A DNA stretch of 64,000 nucleotides from Algoriphagus sp. (GCF_024305035.1 NZ_JAMWZB010000002.1:45404-109403); one strand, 5' to 3'. Positions 36,971 to 46,958 are shown, counted from the first letter of the stretch. Program-made: numbers and translations. The notes: generated by a model from the letters alone, not told the origin.

Positions 36971-37010
36971 AGTGTATTTAAACTATCATTTACACCATTA
37001 TTTTCATTTT

Positions 37011-40000
37011 ATGAATCTAAAATTACATCTCTCCAAAGCCATATTCACATCGGCATGTTTAGCTATGTGGACTGGTTATGGCACAGCACCCATTCCATTG
37101 ATGGGGATGAATTTTGAACGAGATCTTGCTGATGCCAGTTTGATATCCGCTTTTAAAATTCAATCCATCTCTGGGACTATTACAGATGAAAATGGATTGC
37201 CTTTACCTGGAGCCACAGTTTTGGTTAAGGGAACCACCAATGGAACAGTTACTGATTTAGATGGCAAGTTCTCTTTGGACGTGGAAGATGATGCCATTCT
37301 TCAAATTTCCTATGTAGGCTATTTGTTAAAGGAGGTGCCTACCCAAGGTCAATCGATTTTTGAAATTCAACTGGAACCGGATGCTACCCAATTGGAGGAA
37401 ATGGTCGTGGTCGGCTATGGAACCCAGAAACGCTCTGATGTAACAGGGGCAATTGCTTCGGTCAAAAGTGAGGATTTCAATCGGGGAGTAATCACCAACC
37501 CAGTCGATCTCCTACAGGGCAAAATTGCTGGGGTAAATATTACTTCCACCAGTGGTGAACCTGGAGCTAATCAAAATGTGATTATTCGAGGTATTGGAAG
37601 TTTACGTTCTGGCACACAACCTTTGTATGTGCTCGATGGCTTTTTATTGGACAATGCCAATACAGGTATTGCTTCCAATCCCCTGAATTTCCTCAATCCA
37701 AATGATATCGAAAGCATTGATGTCCTAAAGGATGCAAGTGCTACAGCCCTTTACGGTTCGCGAGCATCCAACGGCGTAGTGGTGATTACTACCAAAAAAG
37801 GTAAGGCAGGAAATTCCCAAGTAAATTTTTCAGCCTCCAATGCCTGGTCTTCCATGGCCAAGCAAATTGATGTATTTAATGCAGATGAGTTTCGACGCCA
37901 AGTGGTGGCAGTCGGAGGCGCTTTGGAGGATTTTGGAGGAAATACCCACTGGCAGGATGAATTGACTCAAGTTGGACGCTCTCAGGATTATAATTTATCG
38001 ATGAGCGGTGCTAATTCGGAGCGTTTTTCCTATTTCGCATCATTGGGATATCAGGAGCAGGAGGGGATTCTAAAAAACAGTGAGCTCAAACGCTATTCAG
38101 GAAAACTGAATATGAATCAAAAAGCTTTTGAGGGGAGGTTGATTGTTGATTACAATCTTACAGCTTCATTTACTGAGAATTTACGACCGGAAATTGGCTC
38201 CATTACCAGCGACATGCTTTACCTCAACCCCACTATTCCAGCCTACACCGATGGGGAACCCACTTTGCTTAATACCAATGCACTCAATCCGCTCAAGCGA
38301 AATGAATTGTATAGTGATGATGCGGCCAACAATCGGATTTTAGGGGCGATTTCTCCTTCCTTTGAGATTTTTGACGGCTTGGTTTATAAGGTGAATCTTG
38401 GGGTGGATTATTCCAATACTGCCCGATACATTCAATACAGACCCTTTACAGAGGTGGTAAACGAGTCAAATGTTTCAGATGGCACTTTGGATGAATTAAT
38501 CACTGCCAATACCAATAGCCTGATTGAAAATACGTTGACCTATAATTGGAATAATTATCAGCACAACCTGACCGTATTGGTAGGGCATTCGTATCAGACT
38601 TTTTTGGATGAATTCAGAAGAACTTCTTCCCGTGGCTTTGCAGCCAATAATATCGATCCGAGGTATCAGGACCATAACAGCACCAGTGAGTTTCCAACTA
38701 CGGTAAATTCCTCAGCCACCAGAAATGAATTACAATCGTATTTCGGTCGGGTGAATTACACCTTTAAAGACAAGTACCTCTTAACGGCTACTCTTCGGGC
38801 AGACGGATCTTCTAAATTTGGAGATAATAACAAGTATGGCTATTTCCCTTCCTTTGCCTTGGGCTGGAATCTTTCAAAAGAGGATTTTATGGCCAATTCA
38901 ATATTCAACAATTTAAAAATCCGAAGCAGTTGGGGTCAAACTGGAAATCAGGAAATTCCTTCAAAAATTACGAAAGCAAGTTTTTCAGAGGACCGATTAG
39001 CTACGGGAGGTGGAAGTCTCAATACCTATCCCATCGATACCGATGGCAATACCCTGGATAGTTATCCCTACGGCATTGTATTTACTCGCTTAGCCAATCC
39101 CAATTTGCAGTGGGAGGTATCTACGCAGTTTGATGTGGGAATTGATTTTGCCTTCATGGATAGTCGATTGACTGGTACCTTGGATTATTTTAATAAAGTG
39201 TCTTCCAACATTTTGTTGGAAGTGGTTCCTGCAGATCCTGTTCAGCCTACCTCTACTTTTTGGAATAATATTGACAATATGAAAATTTTCAATAGCGGCA
39301 TTGAACTGGCCTTAAATTATGGAAATAGACCTCAACAGGCATTTACTTATAACATCGGAGGAAATATCACCTTCATTCAAAATGAGGTTCGGGATTCCCC
39401 TTATTCGGTATTGACTACCGGGGCTGCCCAAGGAGCGGGACAGACCGGAGCCACAATTAATGGCTACATCAACAATCAGCCTATTGGAGCCTTTTACATG
39501 CTTCAGTTTGATGGGATCGGAGAGGATGGTCTTAATCAATTTATAGATGTGAATGGAGATGGTGAAATCTTGGATAATGATCGAGTGGTGGTCGGAAGTG
39601 CCATTCCAAAAGTAATCTACGGTTTGAATACTCATTTTCGATACAAGGATTTTGACTTGGGATTGAATTTCAATGGAGCCGCGGGCAACAAAATTTACAA
39701 TCATACGACCATGTCGCTGTTCACCAAGGCTCAATTATCACGCTCAAATAATACCACAGATTTTGCGGTTCAGTTTCCCGAAGAGTCTTTTAACAATGCC
39801 AATACCGTATCGACTCGGTTCTTGGAGAGCGGTTCTTTCTTCAGACTTAACAATGCCACCCTGGGCTATAATCTGAACCCTGTCCGTATTGGAATCAACA
39901 ATGCATTTCAGGCGATTCGTCTTTCGGTAACCGGCCAAAACCTATTTGTGATAACAGACTATACTGGTTTTGATCCCGAAGTGAATACAGGAGCGACTTC

Positions 40001-40085
40001 TGCAGGTATTCAAACCTTTGGTATCGATCGATTTACCTATCCTAGAGCGAGGACTTTTATGGTCAATCTTAATCTCACCTTTTAA
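37011..40085 (+). CDS. SusC-like TonB-dependent outer-membrane transporter
   Basis: A 1024-aa SusC/RagA-family transporter. I use ATG 37011 (MNLKLHLSKAIFTSACLAMW) because it opens the signal peptide; a start 39 bp upstream adds a His/Tyr-rich stretch. A carboxypeptidase-like domain (SISGTITDENGLPLPGATVLVKGT) is followed by VVVGYGTQKRSDVTGAIASV, a plug with DIESIDVLKDASATALYGSRASNGVVVITTKKGK, and a barrel ending RTFMVNLNLTF. It pairs with the SusD gene 28 bp downstream. The neighbouring exported phosphoesterases suggest that the cargo is an organophosphate-derived compound. Confidence 0.94.
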   Translation: MNLKLHLSKAIFTSACLAMWTGYGTAPIPLMGMNFERDLADASLISAFKIQSISGTITDENGLPLPGATVLVKGTTNGTVTDLDGKFSLDVEDDAILQISYVGYLLKEVPTQGQSIFEIQLEPDATQLEEMVVVGYGTQKRSDVTGAIASVKSEDFNRGVITNPVDLLQGKIAGVNITSTSGEPGANQNVIIRGIGSLRSGTQPLYVLDGFLLDNANTGIASNPLNFLNPNDIESIDVLKDASATALYGSRASNGVVVITTKKGKAGNSQVNFSASNAWSSMAKQIDVFNADEFRRQVVAVGGALEDFGGNTHWQDELTQVGRSQDYNLSMSGANSERFSYFASLGYQEQEGILKNSELKRYSGKLNMNQKAFEGRLIVDYNLTASFTENLRPEIGSITSDMLYLNPTIPAYTDGEPTLLNTNALNPLKRNELYSDDAANNRILGAISPSFEIFDGLVYKVNLGVDYSNTARYIQYRPFTEVVNESNVSDGTLDELITANTNSLIENTLTYNWNNYQHNLTVLVGHSYQTFLDEFRRTSSRGFAANNIDPRYQDHNSTSEFPTTVNSSATRNELQSYFGRVNYTFKDKYLLTATLRADGSSKFGDNNKYGYFPSFALGWNLSKEDFMANSIFNNLKIRSSWGQTGNQEIPSKITKASFSEDRLATGGGSLNTYPIDTDGNTLDSYPYGIVFTRLANPNLQWEVSTQFDVGIDFAFMDSRLTGTLDYFNKVSSNILLEVVPADPVQPTSTFWNNIDNMKIFNSGIELALNYGNRPQQAFTYNIGGNITFIQNEVRDSPYSVLTTGAAQGAGQTGATINGYINNQPIGAFYMLQFDGIGEDGLNQFIDVNGDGEILDNDRVVVGSAIPKVIYGLNTHFRYKDFDLGLNFNGAAGNKIYNHTTMSLFTKAQLSRSNNTTDFAVQFPEESFNNANTVSTRFLESGSFFRLNNATLGYNLNPVRIGINNAFQAIRLSVTGQNLFVITDYTGFDPEVNTGATSAGIQTFGIDRFTYPRARTFMVNLNLTF

Positions 40086-40113
40086 AATTTGATTTGTAAA
40101 ATCACTAGAACAC

Positions 40114-41865
40114 ATGAAAATGAAAGCAACTAAAATTTATAAGTTTCTTCCTCTTGCAGCTTTTTTCTTCGCCTTTCTAAGCTGTACGGATTTGGATGAA
40201 GATATTCTTGACGAATCCCTAACCGGGACGGGCCAAGCAGAGATAGTCAGTGGTTCCATAGCACCAGTTTATGGAATGTTACGGCAGGTTTGGTTGCATA
40301 CGGTAAATTTTGGACTTCAGGAGGTTGCTTCTGACGAGGGAATTCTCCCTTATCGGGGAGGGACGGATTGGTTTGATGGAGGTAAATTTATTGCCGTGCA
40401 TCAGCACCTGATGACCCCAAGCAATAGTTTGGTGGGAGATGCCTGGACCTTTATTACCCTCACCCTTTCCCGCGCAGTAGCTGCGCAGGAACAACTGGCT
40501 TTGGAGGTTGAAAACGGTAATTCCAGTGCACAGAATCCTCTCTACGAAATGATTGCTATGAAAGCCTATCTCAATATGTTAGCCTTGGACAATTGGGGAC
40601 TGGTATTCAGAAAGGATGCATCAGATCAACAGTCTGAAATTCTAAGAGGACAAGAAGCAGTGGATTATTTGGAATCGGAGTTACTGTCTGTAGTTAACCT
40701 GATTAGTAGTGCCAATGGTCCTGGCAGAATGAATAAGTATGCGGTAGAGGCATTACTGGCGCGCTTGTATTTAAATGCTGCAGTTTACCGGGACCCTTAT
40801 GGAACTCCGAACTTTAGAGCTGAGGATATGGATAAGGTGATTCAGTATACCACCAATATCATCAATGGCCCCTATTCCTTGTCTGCTGAATACTTTGATT
40901 TATTCAACGATGACAATAATACTAATCCTGAAATCATTTTTTCATTGGATCAGCGAGGAGTACTCCAGACAGAACATAGCCGATGGCAATATTGGTCTAT
41001 TTCAGGAGACCTGATTCCAAGACCTGAATTTCCCAATACCCGAGGTACCGATGCGGTTGCGGCAACGCCTGATTTTATTCAGTCCTGGTATGATGCCTAC
41101 GGGGATGTGGATCCAGCCGAAGCTGATGCCCGCTTTTTTCAGGAAAATACTCTAATTCCAGAGGAGTTAAGGGATCTTACCAATGTCAATCCTACCAATG
41201 ATGAGGATCATTACTTCTGCGTAGAGGCGGAGGAATTTCAAATTAATCGGGGAATTTTGAGGGGCATTATTTGGGGACCTCGCCGAGATGATAATGGTAC
41301 TATTCTTACCTGTGAGGATGGAAAAGTGAGAATTTATCCAGTGATCAACAGAAGAAGTAGTGGAGCAAACATCCGATACGTGGATCACACGTTTCAGGTA
41401 GATTTTACCAATGAGGGAAGTCTCCACAATACGGGGCATCGCTTTTCCAAATACCAGTTCAGTAGTACAGCTCCTAATTGCTGTTCAAACAGTAGTGTGG
41501 ACATCGTGTTGATTCGGTTGGGAGAAATTTATTTGATGCGGGCAGAGGCCAAATTGCGCAAAGGAGACAATGTGGGGGCTCTTGCTGATGTGAATACGCT
41601 GAGAACTTCCAGAAACGCCCGTCCTGCACAGACTCCTCCGGCTTTGAGCTCCATTGATTTGGATATTTTGTTCCGGGAATCAGGATTTGAATTATACTGG
41701 GAAGGTCATCGAAGAGTGAACCAAATTCGTTTTGGTAAATACGAGGACAGCTGGACTGAAAAGACCGATAGCGATGTGAACAAACGACTTTTTCCAATTC
41801 CTCAACGCGCCATTGACGGAGCTTCCAATGAAGTAGGATTCTTGGTGCAAAACCCAGGCTATTAA
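40114..41865 (+). CDS. SusD/RagB-like surface lipoprotein
   Basis: A 583-aa SusD homologue with lipobox FLSC (Cys about 24: PLAAFFFAFLSCTDLDED). SusD helices with MIAMKAYLNMLALDNWGLVFRKD (about 145-170) and NKYAVEALLARLYLNAAVY (about 207-226) precede the C-terminal segment LIRLGEIYLMRAEAKLRKG and the terminal RLFPIPQRAIDGASNEVGFLVQNPGY. A Cys cluster (TAPNCCSNSS) is an odd surface feature near residue 452. It is the partner lid of the SusC upstream, and a strong terminator follows the stop. Confidence 0.94.
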   Translation: MKMKATKIYKFLPLAAFFFAFLSCTDLDEDILDESLTGTGQAEIVSGSIAPVYGMLRQVWLHTVNFGLQEVASDEGILPYRGGTDWFDGGKFIAVHQHLMTPSNSLVGDAWTFITLTLSRAVAAQEQLALEVENGNSSAQNPLYEMIAMKAYLNMLALDNWGLVFRKDASDQQSEILRGQEAVDYLESELLSVVNLISSANGPGRMNKYAVEALLARLYLNAAVYRDPYGTPNFRAEDMDKVIQYTTNIINGPYSLSAEYFDLFNDDNNTNPEIIFSLDQRGVLQTEHSRWQYWSISGDLIPRPEFPNTRGTDAVAATPDFIQSWYDAYGDVDPAEADARFFQENTLIPEELRDLTNVNPTNDEDHYFCVEAEEFQINRGILRGIIWGPRRDDNGTILTCEDGKVRIYPVINRRSSGANIRYVDHTFQVDFTNEGSLHNTGHRFSKYQFSSTAPNCCSNSSVDIVLIRLGEIYLMRAEAKLRKGDNVGALADVNTLRTSRNARPAQTPPALSSIDLDILFRESGFELYWEGHRRVNQIRFGKYEDSWTEKTDSDVNKRLFPIPQRAIDGASNEVGFLVQNPGY

Positions 41866-41898
41866 CCCCTATTTTTTCTGCTTAGCGGACAAAGTAAG

Positions 41899-41927
41899 GC
41901 CGATGAGGATTTCCTCATCGGCTTTTT
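41899..41927. terminator. Terminator after the second susD
   Basis: A perfect 11-bp stem GCCGATGAGGA (41899-41909) / TCCTCATCGGC (41912-41922), very short loop, then TTTTT. It lies between convergent stops at 41865 and 41953. Confidence 0.88.
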
Positions 41928-41952
41928 GCTGCGTTGAATTTTCAACTAGGGG

Positions 41953-43785
41953 TTAATCGCTAATCTTTTCTATTCTATTTTCCTGAAGATCTATCTTAAA
42001 ATGATCTGATGGCTGGGAATTGAAGAGCTTTTCGAAAATCACAAAAAATTGATGGAGTGTTTGGTTCAAAGGATAAAATTGGGAAGTGGTTTTTGTTTGA
42101 TTTTGTGAAAAAATAGCTTGATAATATTCCAAGCGCTCAGTTGGAATAATCCTTTTTCCAATCTCATCCCCGTTTTTTATTAGGTAAAAATCGTCAATAA
42201 CCTGTAGGGGATCTGGATTAAGAGTACCTGTTTGGTGTTGGGGTTTTAGGCTTTTTTGAAGAAATTCTTCTGCTTCTTTTTCCTGAAGCTTACTCCAAAT
42301 AAGAAATTCTTTCGGGCCTAGATTTTGAAGCAGGGATGCCAGGTTTTCTGGCCAATCGGCAGGGATAAATCTGGATTTAGTCAATCCCAAAAGATGATTT
42401 CTGGTATATTCGAAGTAATCCTTTGAAGATAAAATACTACGATCCCAGATTCCGGGGTCCTGATTTTCCTCTAACCACCGATGCTCCAGCTGGTACAAGT
42501 CAAAAAACTCCTGCATATTATCTACTTGATTAAGGGTGATGGTTTCAATTTCTACTTGTTGCTGATCATCAAAAGCAGCTATTTTGTAGGCAGGAGGGAA
42601 GGCTGCAAGCGAAGGGACTTGAATATTGAACAGGGTTAGCTGATTATTAAGACTCTGAAAAATTCCGGTATCGTTGATGTGCATATGCCCGGCAAAATGG
42701 AGTTTGATTCCAGCAGAGGCATAGTGTTCACTGATGGATTTAGAAGGTACTCGGGCCAACTGGAACTTTTGATTTCCAAATAGTATTTTCATTTCCTCAG
42801 AGGCTTGTTCATGAAAATCCACCAGCGGATAATGACTGAAAGAAATTAGTGTTTTTCCTCTTTTTTTAGCTTCAAGACTTACTTTTTTGATCCAATCCAA
42901 TTGATGTTTTTTAGCGTCAATAGCCTGGTTAAAGCCAAGGGATGATCCTTTCCATTCTCCTTCCTGTTGAACATACACATTGGCATCCAATGCCAATAAC
43001 CAAAGGCCTTCCACCGGTTCAACGACATAGCTGGCATCTGGGATCGCTAACTCAGATGAATTAATGTGAACTACTCGATATTCCAACTTAGAAGTTTCCT
43101 TTGCTTTGGCAAATGAATACTCATCTACTTCCAATTCCTGAAAAGGATGGGACCAAAATAGATCTTTTTCAGAAGGGAAAAATCCGAAGCGGGATAAGGC
43201 ATGTGTAATTTCTTGGTAACCCCAATAATTGATTTGGTCAGAGATAGCGGTCTTGGTCATCGGGAACCTATTTTTATCTCCTGCAATGGCTTGTTCCGAC
43301 CCATCTACTCCCAAGAAATCACGTTTTCCAGCTATTCCACCGAAGGGTTTGACTGGATCATGATTTCCGGTAGTCAGAAAAAAACGCATCTCTGAATTCT
43401 GAGAATAGTGATCTAGAATTTTTTTTAGAGCCAGTACATTCATCGGTTGCCCATCATCGGTGAAGTCCCCCGGTAAAACAACCAGCTTAATTCCCTTTTC
43501 TTTTAAATCTTCCAAAGCTGAGATCAAAGCAAAGTAGTTCTCATTAAAAAGTCGGGTAGAATTCAACTGGCTTTTCATGGTTCGTATCGTGGCATATTTT
43601 CCGTTTTTTGGATTGAGGACCCCTTTAAATTCAGCGGAATTTAGCTCGGCATAAACATCCTGTAAATGGATGTCTGCCAAAAATGCGACTTCGGCTAATT
43701 TGGTCTGTGCAAGCGCGGTTGATTGAGGGAAGGCCAACTGAAATACTGCCCCCATTAAGCTTGGAATCAAATACTTTTTCTTCAA
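41953..43785 (-). CDS. Exported calcineurin-like metallophosphoesterase
   Basis: A 610-aa protein with a signal peptide (MKKKYLIPSLMGAVFQLAFPQSTALAQ). The metallophosphoesterase motifs appear in order: DIH (ADIHLQD, about 37-39), GDFTDDGQ (about 105-112), GNHDP (about 140-144), FSHYP and GHMH (about 365-368). The C-terminal ~200 residues are a helical extension of unknown function. The start is TTG at 43785: no ATG lies between the preceding in-frame stop and the signal peptide. It lies 11 bp behind the PI-PLC-like gene, forming a two-gene operon. It likely hydrolyses phosphomono- or diesters in the periplasm. Confidence 0.88.
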   Translation of the reverse strand: MKKKYLIPSLMGAVFQLAFPQSTALAQTKLAEVAFLADIHLQDVYAELNSAEFKGVLNPKNGKYATIRTMKSQLNSTRLFNENYFALISALEDLKEKGIKLVVLPGDFTDDGQPMNVLALKKILDHYSQNSEMRFFLTTGNHDPVKPFGGIAGKRDFLGVDGSEQAIAGDKNRFPMTKTAISDQINYWGYQEITHALSRFGFFPSEKDLFWSHPFQELEVDEYSFAKAKETSKLEYRVVHINSSELAIPDASYVVEPVEGLWLLALDANVYVQQEGEWKGSSLGFNQAIDAKKHQLDWIKKVSLEAKKRGKTLISFSHYPLVDFHEQASEEMKILFGNQKFQLARVPSKSISEHYASAGIKLHFAGHMHINDTGIFQSLNNQLTLFNIQVPSLAAFPPAYKIAAFDDQQQVEIETITLNQVDNMQEFFDLYQLEHRWLEENQDPGIWDRSILSSKDYFEYTRNHLLGLTKSRFIPADWPENLASLLQNLGPKEFLIWSKLQEKEAEEFLQKSLKPQHQTGTLNPDPLQVIDDFYLIKNGDEIGKRIIPTERLEYYQAIFSQNQTKTTSQFYPLNQTLHQFFVIFEKLFNSQPSDHFKIDLQENRIEKISD

Positions 43786-43796
43786 AATAACTTGAA

Positions 43797-44870
43797 TTAT
43801 TGCTCAGTAAGAAGGGGGTTGGGTCTTTCGAATTTCAGGTTTCCAAAATTCACTTGATAGGTGGATGAGAACAGCCTGGAAGGCTGATAGTAATCCGTTG
43901 AAATTACCTGGGCACCGGAAGATTTGGCTTTTTCGAAGCGACTGTAGTCTACTGCTCTGGCCTCTTGAGTTCCGGAATCGGACCGTGTTCGGACCAAGTA
44001 GCCCTGTTTGACGAGATCCTGAATATAAGATTCATTTTTTACCGGGTCATTGATGATTCGAAATCCCGCGGTAGGATTTCCTTCTTTTTGATTGACAAAC
44101 AGAACAGCGTTTTTGAGTTCGGGTTTGGCTTGAAGATATCGGTTAATTTTCTCCTCATTTTCATCCAATACAACTAAAAATCTTCCTTTGACTTCTTCCA
44201 ACAAAGGCCAATTTCCTGCCAGGACTGCACTTTCTAAAGTAGGATATTCTCCTTTTACCATGTCAGGGGTAATCAAATGATCGAGTCCCAGATAGGTTTT
44301 GATTTCCAAATCAATACTATCCAAGGCAGATGCAGTGAAAGGCAGCGTGGATTGGGTGCCGGGAATATTTCCATCTTTGGCATTGATCAAAATAAAGATT
44401 GGACTATGGCCGGGATTGTTTTCACTCCATTTTTTCAATGCTTTGAGCGCATCCGCGAAAAGCAGGTAATGAGAATGAAAGTCCAAATCCTGAACGTGGA
44501 AAAGTTTTAATCCAGGTTGATTTAATACCTTTTCAGGATCAAATTCGCTCATATTTTCCCTTTGAGATCTAATGATTTCCAAGCCTTTGGGATTGCTGTA
44601 TCTGCCTCCTAGGGGATCGTGGAAAACATCAAGCTCCAAGTTTCGGAGACCTAGATCCAATTGTTTTTCTAAGGGGATGTGTTCATAGGCTAAACTTTTG
44701 GAAGTTTCAGGGTTTATTTCGTTTAGGTAATCCAGAATTTCAGCGGGCATTTCACTTTTGTAACTGTTGTGACTGCCAATCACCTGGATTTCATTCAGTT
44801 TTTGCGCGGAAACTGGCAGAGAGAAAGTCACCAAAAAGGAGACAAGAATCAAAAAGCAGGGAGTTTTCAT
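43797..44870 (-). CDS. Exported Ca2+-dependent phosphoinositide phospholipase C-like protein
   Basis: A 357-aa protein with a signal peptide (MKTPCFLILVSFLVTFSLPVSAQ). The PI-PLC-like TIM-barrel motifs are visible: QVIGSHNSYK (first catalytic His region, about 30-39), LGLRNLELDVFHDP (Glu-x-Asp metal site, about 77-90), KLFHVQDLDFHSHYL (second His region), ARAVDYSRFEKAKSSGAQVISTDYY. I chose ATG 44870; an upstream ATG at 44891 adds seven residues before the signal. It is first in the operon with the metallophosphoesterase, divergent from the phosphodiesterase/alkaline-phosphatase fusion gene. It should release phosphorylated headgroups from phosphoinositides or related diesters. Confidence 0.87.
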   Translation of the reverse strand: MKTPCFLILVSFLVTFSLPVSAQKLNEIQVIGSHNSYKSEMPAEILDYLNEINPETSKSLAYEHIPLEKQLDLGLRNLELDVFHDPLGGRYSNPKGLEIIRSQRENMSEFDPEKVLNQPGLKLFHVQDLDFHSHYLLFADALKALKKWSENNPGHSPIFILINAKDGNIPGTQSTLPFTASALDSIDLEIKTYLGLDHLITPDMVKGEYPTLESAVLAGNWPLLEEVKGRFLVVLDENEEKINRYLQAKPELKNAVLFVNQKEGNPTAGFRIINDPVKNESYIQDLVKQGYLVRTRSDSGTQEARAVDYSRFEKAKSSGAQVISTDYYQPSRLFSSTYQVNFGNLKFERPNPLLTEQ

Positions 44871-45111
44871 ATCGGTCAATTTAATTTGCAAGTTTTACTT
44901 TTTTTACCAGAGAAATTGGGTGGTGGACTTCATCTTTTTGTTATGAATTTTAAATGAGATGTTCCAAGCAACTGTCTTTAAATCAGTGGCTATAATTTAT
45001 TATCAATCCGTTTTTTGAGCATTTCTTTCTAGGGCTTTATCCAGAAGTTAAGGATCGGTTAAATTCGCTTTTAGCTCCTAAAAATCGAGGGGGAATCCCT
45101 TATTTTTGATC

Positions 45112-46917
45112 ATGAAAAAATTCTTTGTAAGTGTTATTTCAGCCCTTTTCTGGGTTGTTGGAACACAGGCACAAACTACCCAACCCTTCCGACTTCATTC
45201 CCATAATGATTATTTGCAGGAGGTGCCCTTTTGGGCCGCTTACAGTGCCGGAGCATCTTCAATAGAGGTAGATGTGATTTTGCACCGTAGGGAATTAATG
45301 GTAGCTCATGAACCCGAAAGTATGGATTCCAAACGTACCCTAGAAAGTTTGTACCTAGACCCCATTACCGAAGGACTTGAAAATGGAGTGATTTCAACAA
45401 TTAACTTTCATTTATTGGTTGACTTGAAAACAGCAGCAGAACCGACCCTTGAGGTTCTGATGGAGCGAATGAAGCAGTATAGCCCCATTCTTTTCGGAGA
45501 TACCAATCCCAATGGACTGAAATTGATTATCTCAGGCAACCGACCAAAACCAGAAACTTACTCCCAATATCCCGAGTGGATGTTTTTTGACTATCAAAGT
45601 GAAACTTTGAATTCAGAGCTTCCTTGGGATAAAATTGCGATGGTCAGTTTAAATTTTAGGCAGTTTTCAGTTTGGAATGGTAAGGGAAGAATGGTGGAAG
45701 AAGAACGGAAAAGGGTTGAGGAATTTATCGATTTGGTTCATAGTTTTGATAAACCGGTTCGTTTTTGGGCCAGTCCGGACAGTAAATCCGCTTGGAAGGC
45801 ATTCTATGAGATGGGAGAAGACTTCATCAATACGGATCGTCCTGTGCAGGCGGCTGAATATTTGGGTAAGCTGAACGAAAATATCTATCAAAATACGGCC
45901 TTCCATTCCATTTATCAGCCGACATTTGAGTGGGATGGAGCTGATGTTCCGGTAAAAAACGTAATTCTTTTGATCGGTGATGGAAATGGATTGGCTCAGC
46001 TTTCGGCAGGCCTCTTTAGTCACAAGAATGAGTTAAATGTAACCCAATTGAAAAATATTGGCTTGATCAAAACCCAGGCTGCGGACGATTTTACCACGGA
46101 TTCTGCAGCAGGGGCAACGGCCTTTGCCACGGGTCATAAAACCAATAATCGGGCAATAGGAGTTGATCCAAAAGGGAAGGTCTTGCCAACCTTGCCCGAA
46201 TTTTTGGATAGCCTGGGCTTTCAAAATGGCATTATTACCACCGATCAGCTCACCGGAGCTACCCCCGCCTCGTTTTATGCCCATCATTCAGAGCGGGACG
46301 CATCCGAGCAAATCGCAAAATTTTTAGCTAAAAGTCCGTTGGATTTAGTTATAGGAGGAGGAGAAAGGGCATTCCGTGCTGAAAAAAAGAATCTGACTGA
46401 TGCGGGATTTACCTTGGTAGAAGGACTCAAACCCATTAAAACAGACCGATTGGGTTATTTTGCCGCTGAAGGGGCTTTACCCAAAAAATTGGAAGGGAGA
46501 GGAGATTTTTTAGTGGAGAGTACTTTATTTGCGTTGGAGTTTTTTCAGGGAAAAGGAAGCCCTTTTTTCTTGATGATCGAGTCTGCTTTTATTGACTCGG
46601 GAGGGCATAGCAACAGTACCTCTACCCTGATTTCAGAAATGTTGGACTTTGATGCCCTACTAGGGGAGGTGATCCGATTTGCTGATGAAAATCCTGGGAC
46701 CTTGGTTTTGATTACAGCCGACCACGAAACGGGTGGGGTTTCAATCCCCCAAGGGGACCTAGCATCACATAGAGTAGAGTTGGGGTTTCATAGTGATGAC
46801 CATACTGGAATTTTGGTTCCCATAATTGCTTATGGATCGTATTCTGATCGATTCCGCGGGGTGTATGAAAACACGGAGGTGTTTCGAAAAATAGTTGATT
46901 TGGTAAGGAAGGAATGA
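45112..46917 (+). CDS. Fusion: phosphodiesterase/PLC-like domain plus alkaline phosphatase
   Basis: A 601-aa exported two-domain protein; ATG 45112 starts the signal peptide (MKKFFVSVISALFWVVGTQAQ). Residues about 25-265 form a PLC/GDPD-like TIM barrel: RLHSHNDYL (His), SSIEVDVILH (Glu-x-Asp), MVAHEPESM (His). Residues about 280-600 are an alkaline phosphatase: metal site NVILLIGDGNG, nucleophile S331 in TTDSAAGATAFATGHK, a Glu metal site in LMIESAFIDSGGHSN and ITADHETGG. One polypeptide could thus cut a phosphodiester and then remove the phosphate. It is divergent from the PI-PLC and metallophosphoesterase genes. Confidence 0.9.
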   Translation: MKKFFVSVISALFWVVGTQAQTTQPFRLHSHNDYLQEVPFWAAYSAGASSIEVDVILHRRELMVAHEPESMDSKRTLESLYLDPITEGLENGVISTINFHLLVDLKTAAEPTLEVLMERMKQYSPILFGDTNPNGLKLIISGNRPKPETYSQYPEWMFFDYQSETLNSELPWDKIAMVSLNFRQFSVWNGKGRMVEEERKRVEEFIDLVHSFDKPVRFWASPDSKSAWKAFYEMGEDFINTDRPVQAAEYLGKLNENIYQNTAFHSIYQPTFEWDGADVPVKNVILLIGDGNGLAQLSAGLFSHKNELNVTQLKNIGLIKTQAADDFTTDSAAGATAFATGHKTNNRAIGVDPKGKVLPTLPEFLDSLGFQNGIITTDQLTGATPASFYAHHSERDASEQIAKFLAKSPLDLVIGGGERAFRAEKKNLTDAGFTLVEGLKPIKTDRLGYFAAEGALPKKLEGRGDFLVESTLFALEFFQGKGSPFFLMIESAFIDSGGHSNSTSTLISEMLDFDALLGEVIRFADENPGTLVLITADHETGGVSIPQGDLASHRVELGFHSDDHTGILVPIIAYGSYSDRFRGVYENTEVFRKIVDLVRKE

Positions 46918-46958
46918 GGTGCTTGGAATGATTTAGGTGCTTACAAGGCTCTCAAAAA

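Larger units (their letters stand above)
36308..37010 (+). promoter_or_regulatory. Long AT-rich leader of the second susCD operon
   Basis: 703 bp without a gene. It is strongly AT-rich between about 36450 and 36900. It holds a perfect palindromic pair TAGTGT/ACACTA (36476-36491) and a hairpin close to the SusC start (36948-36970). The rest shows no coding potential; its length leaves room for a small RNA or a distal regulator site that I cannot demonstrate. Confidence 0.45.
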
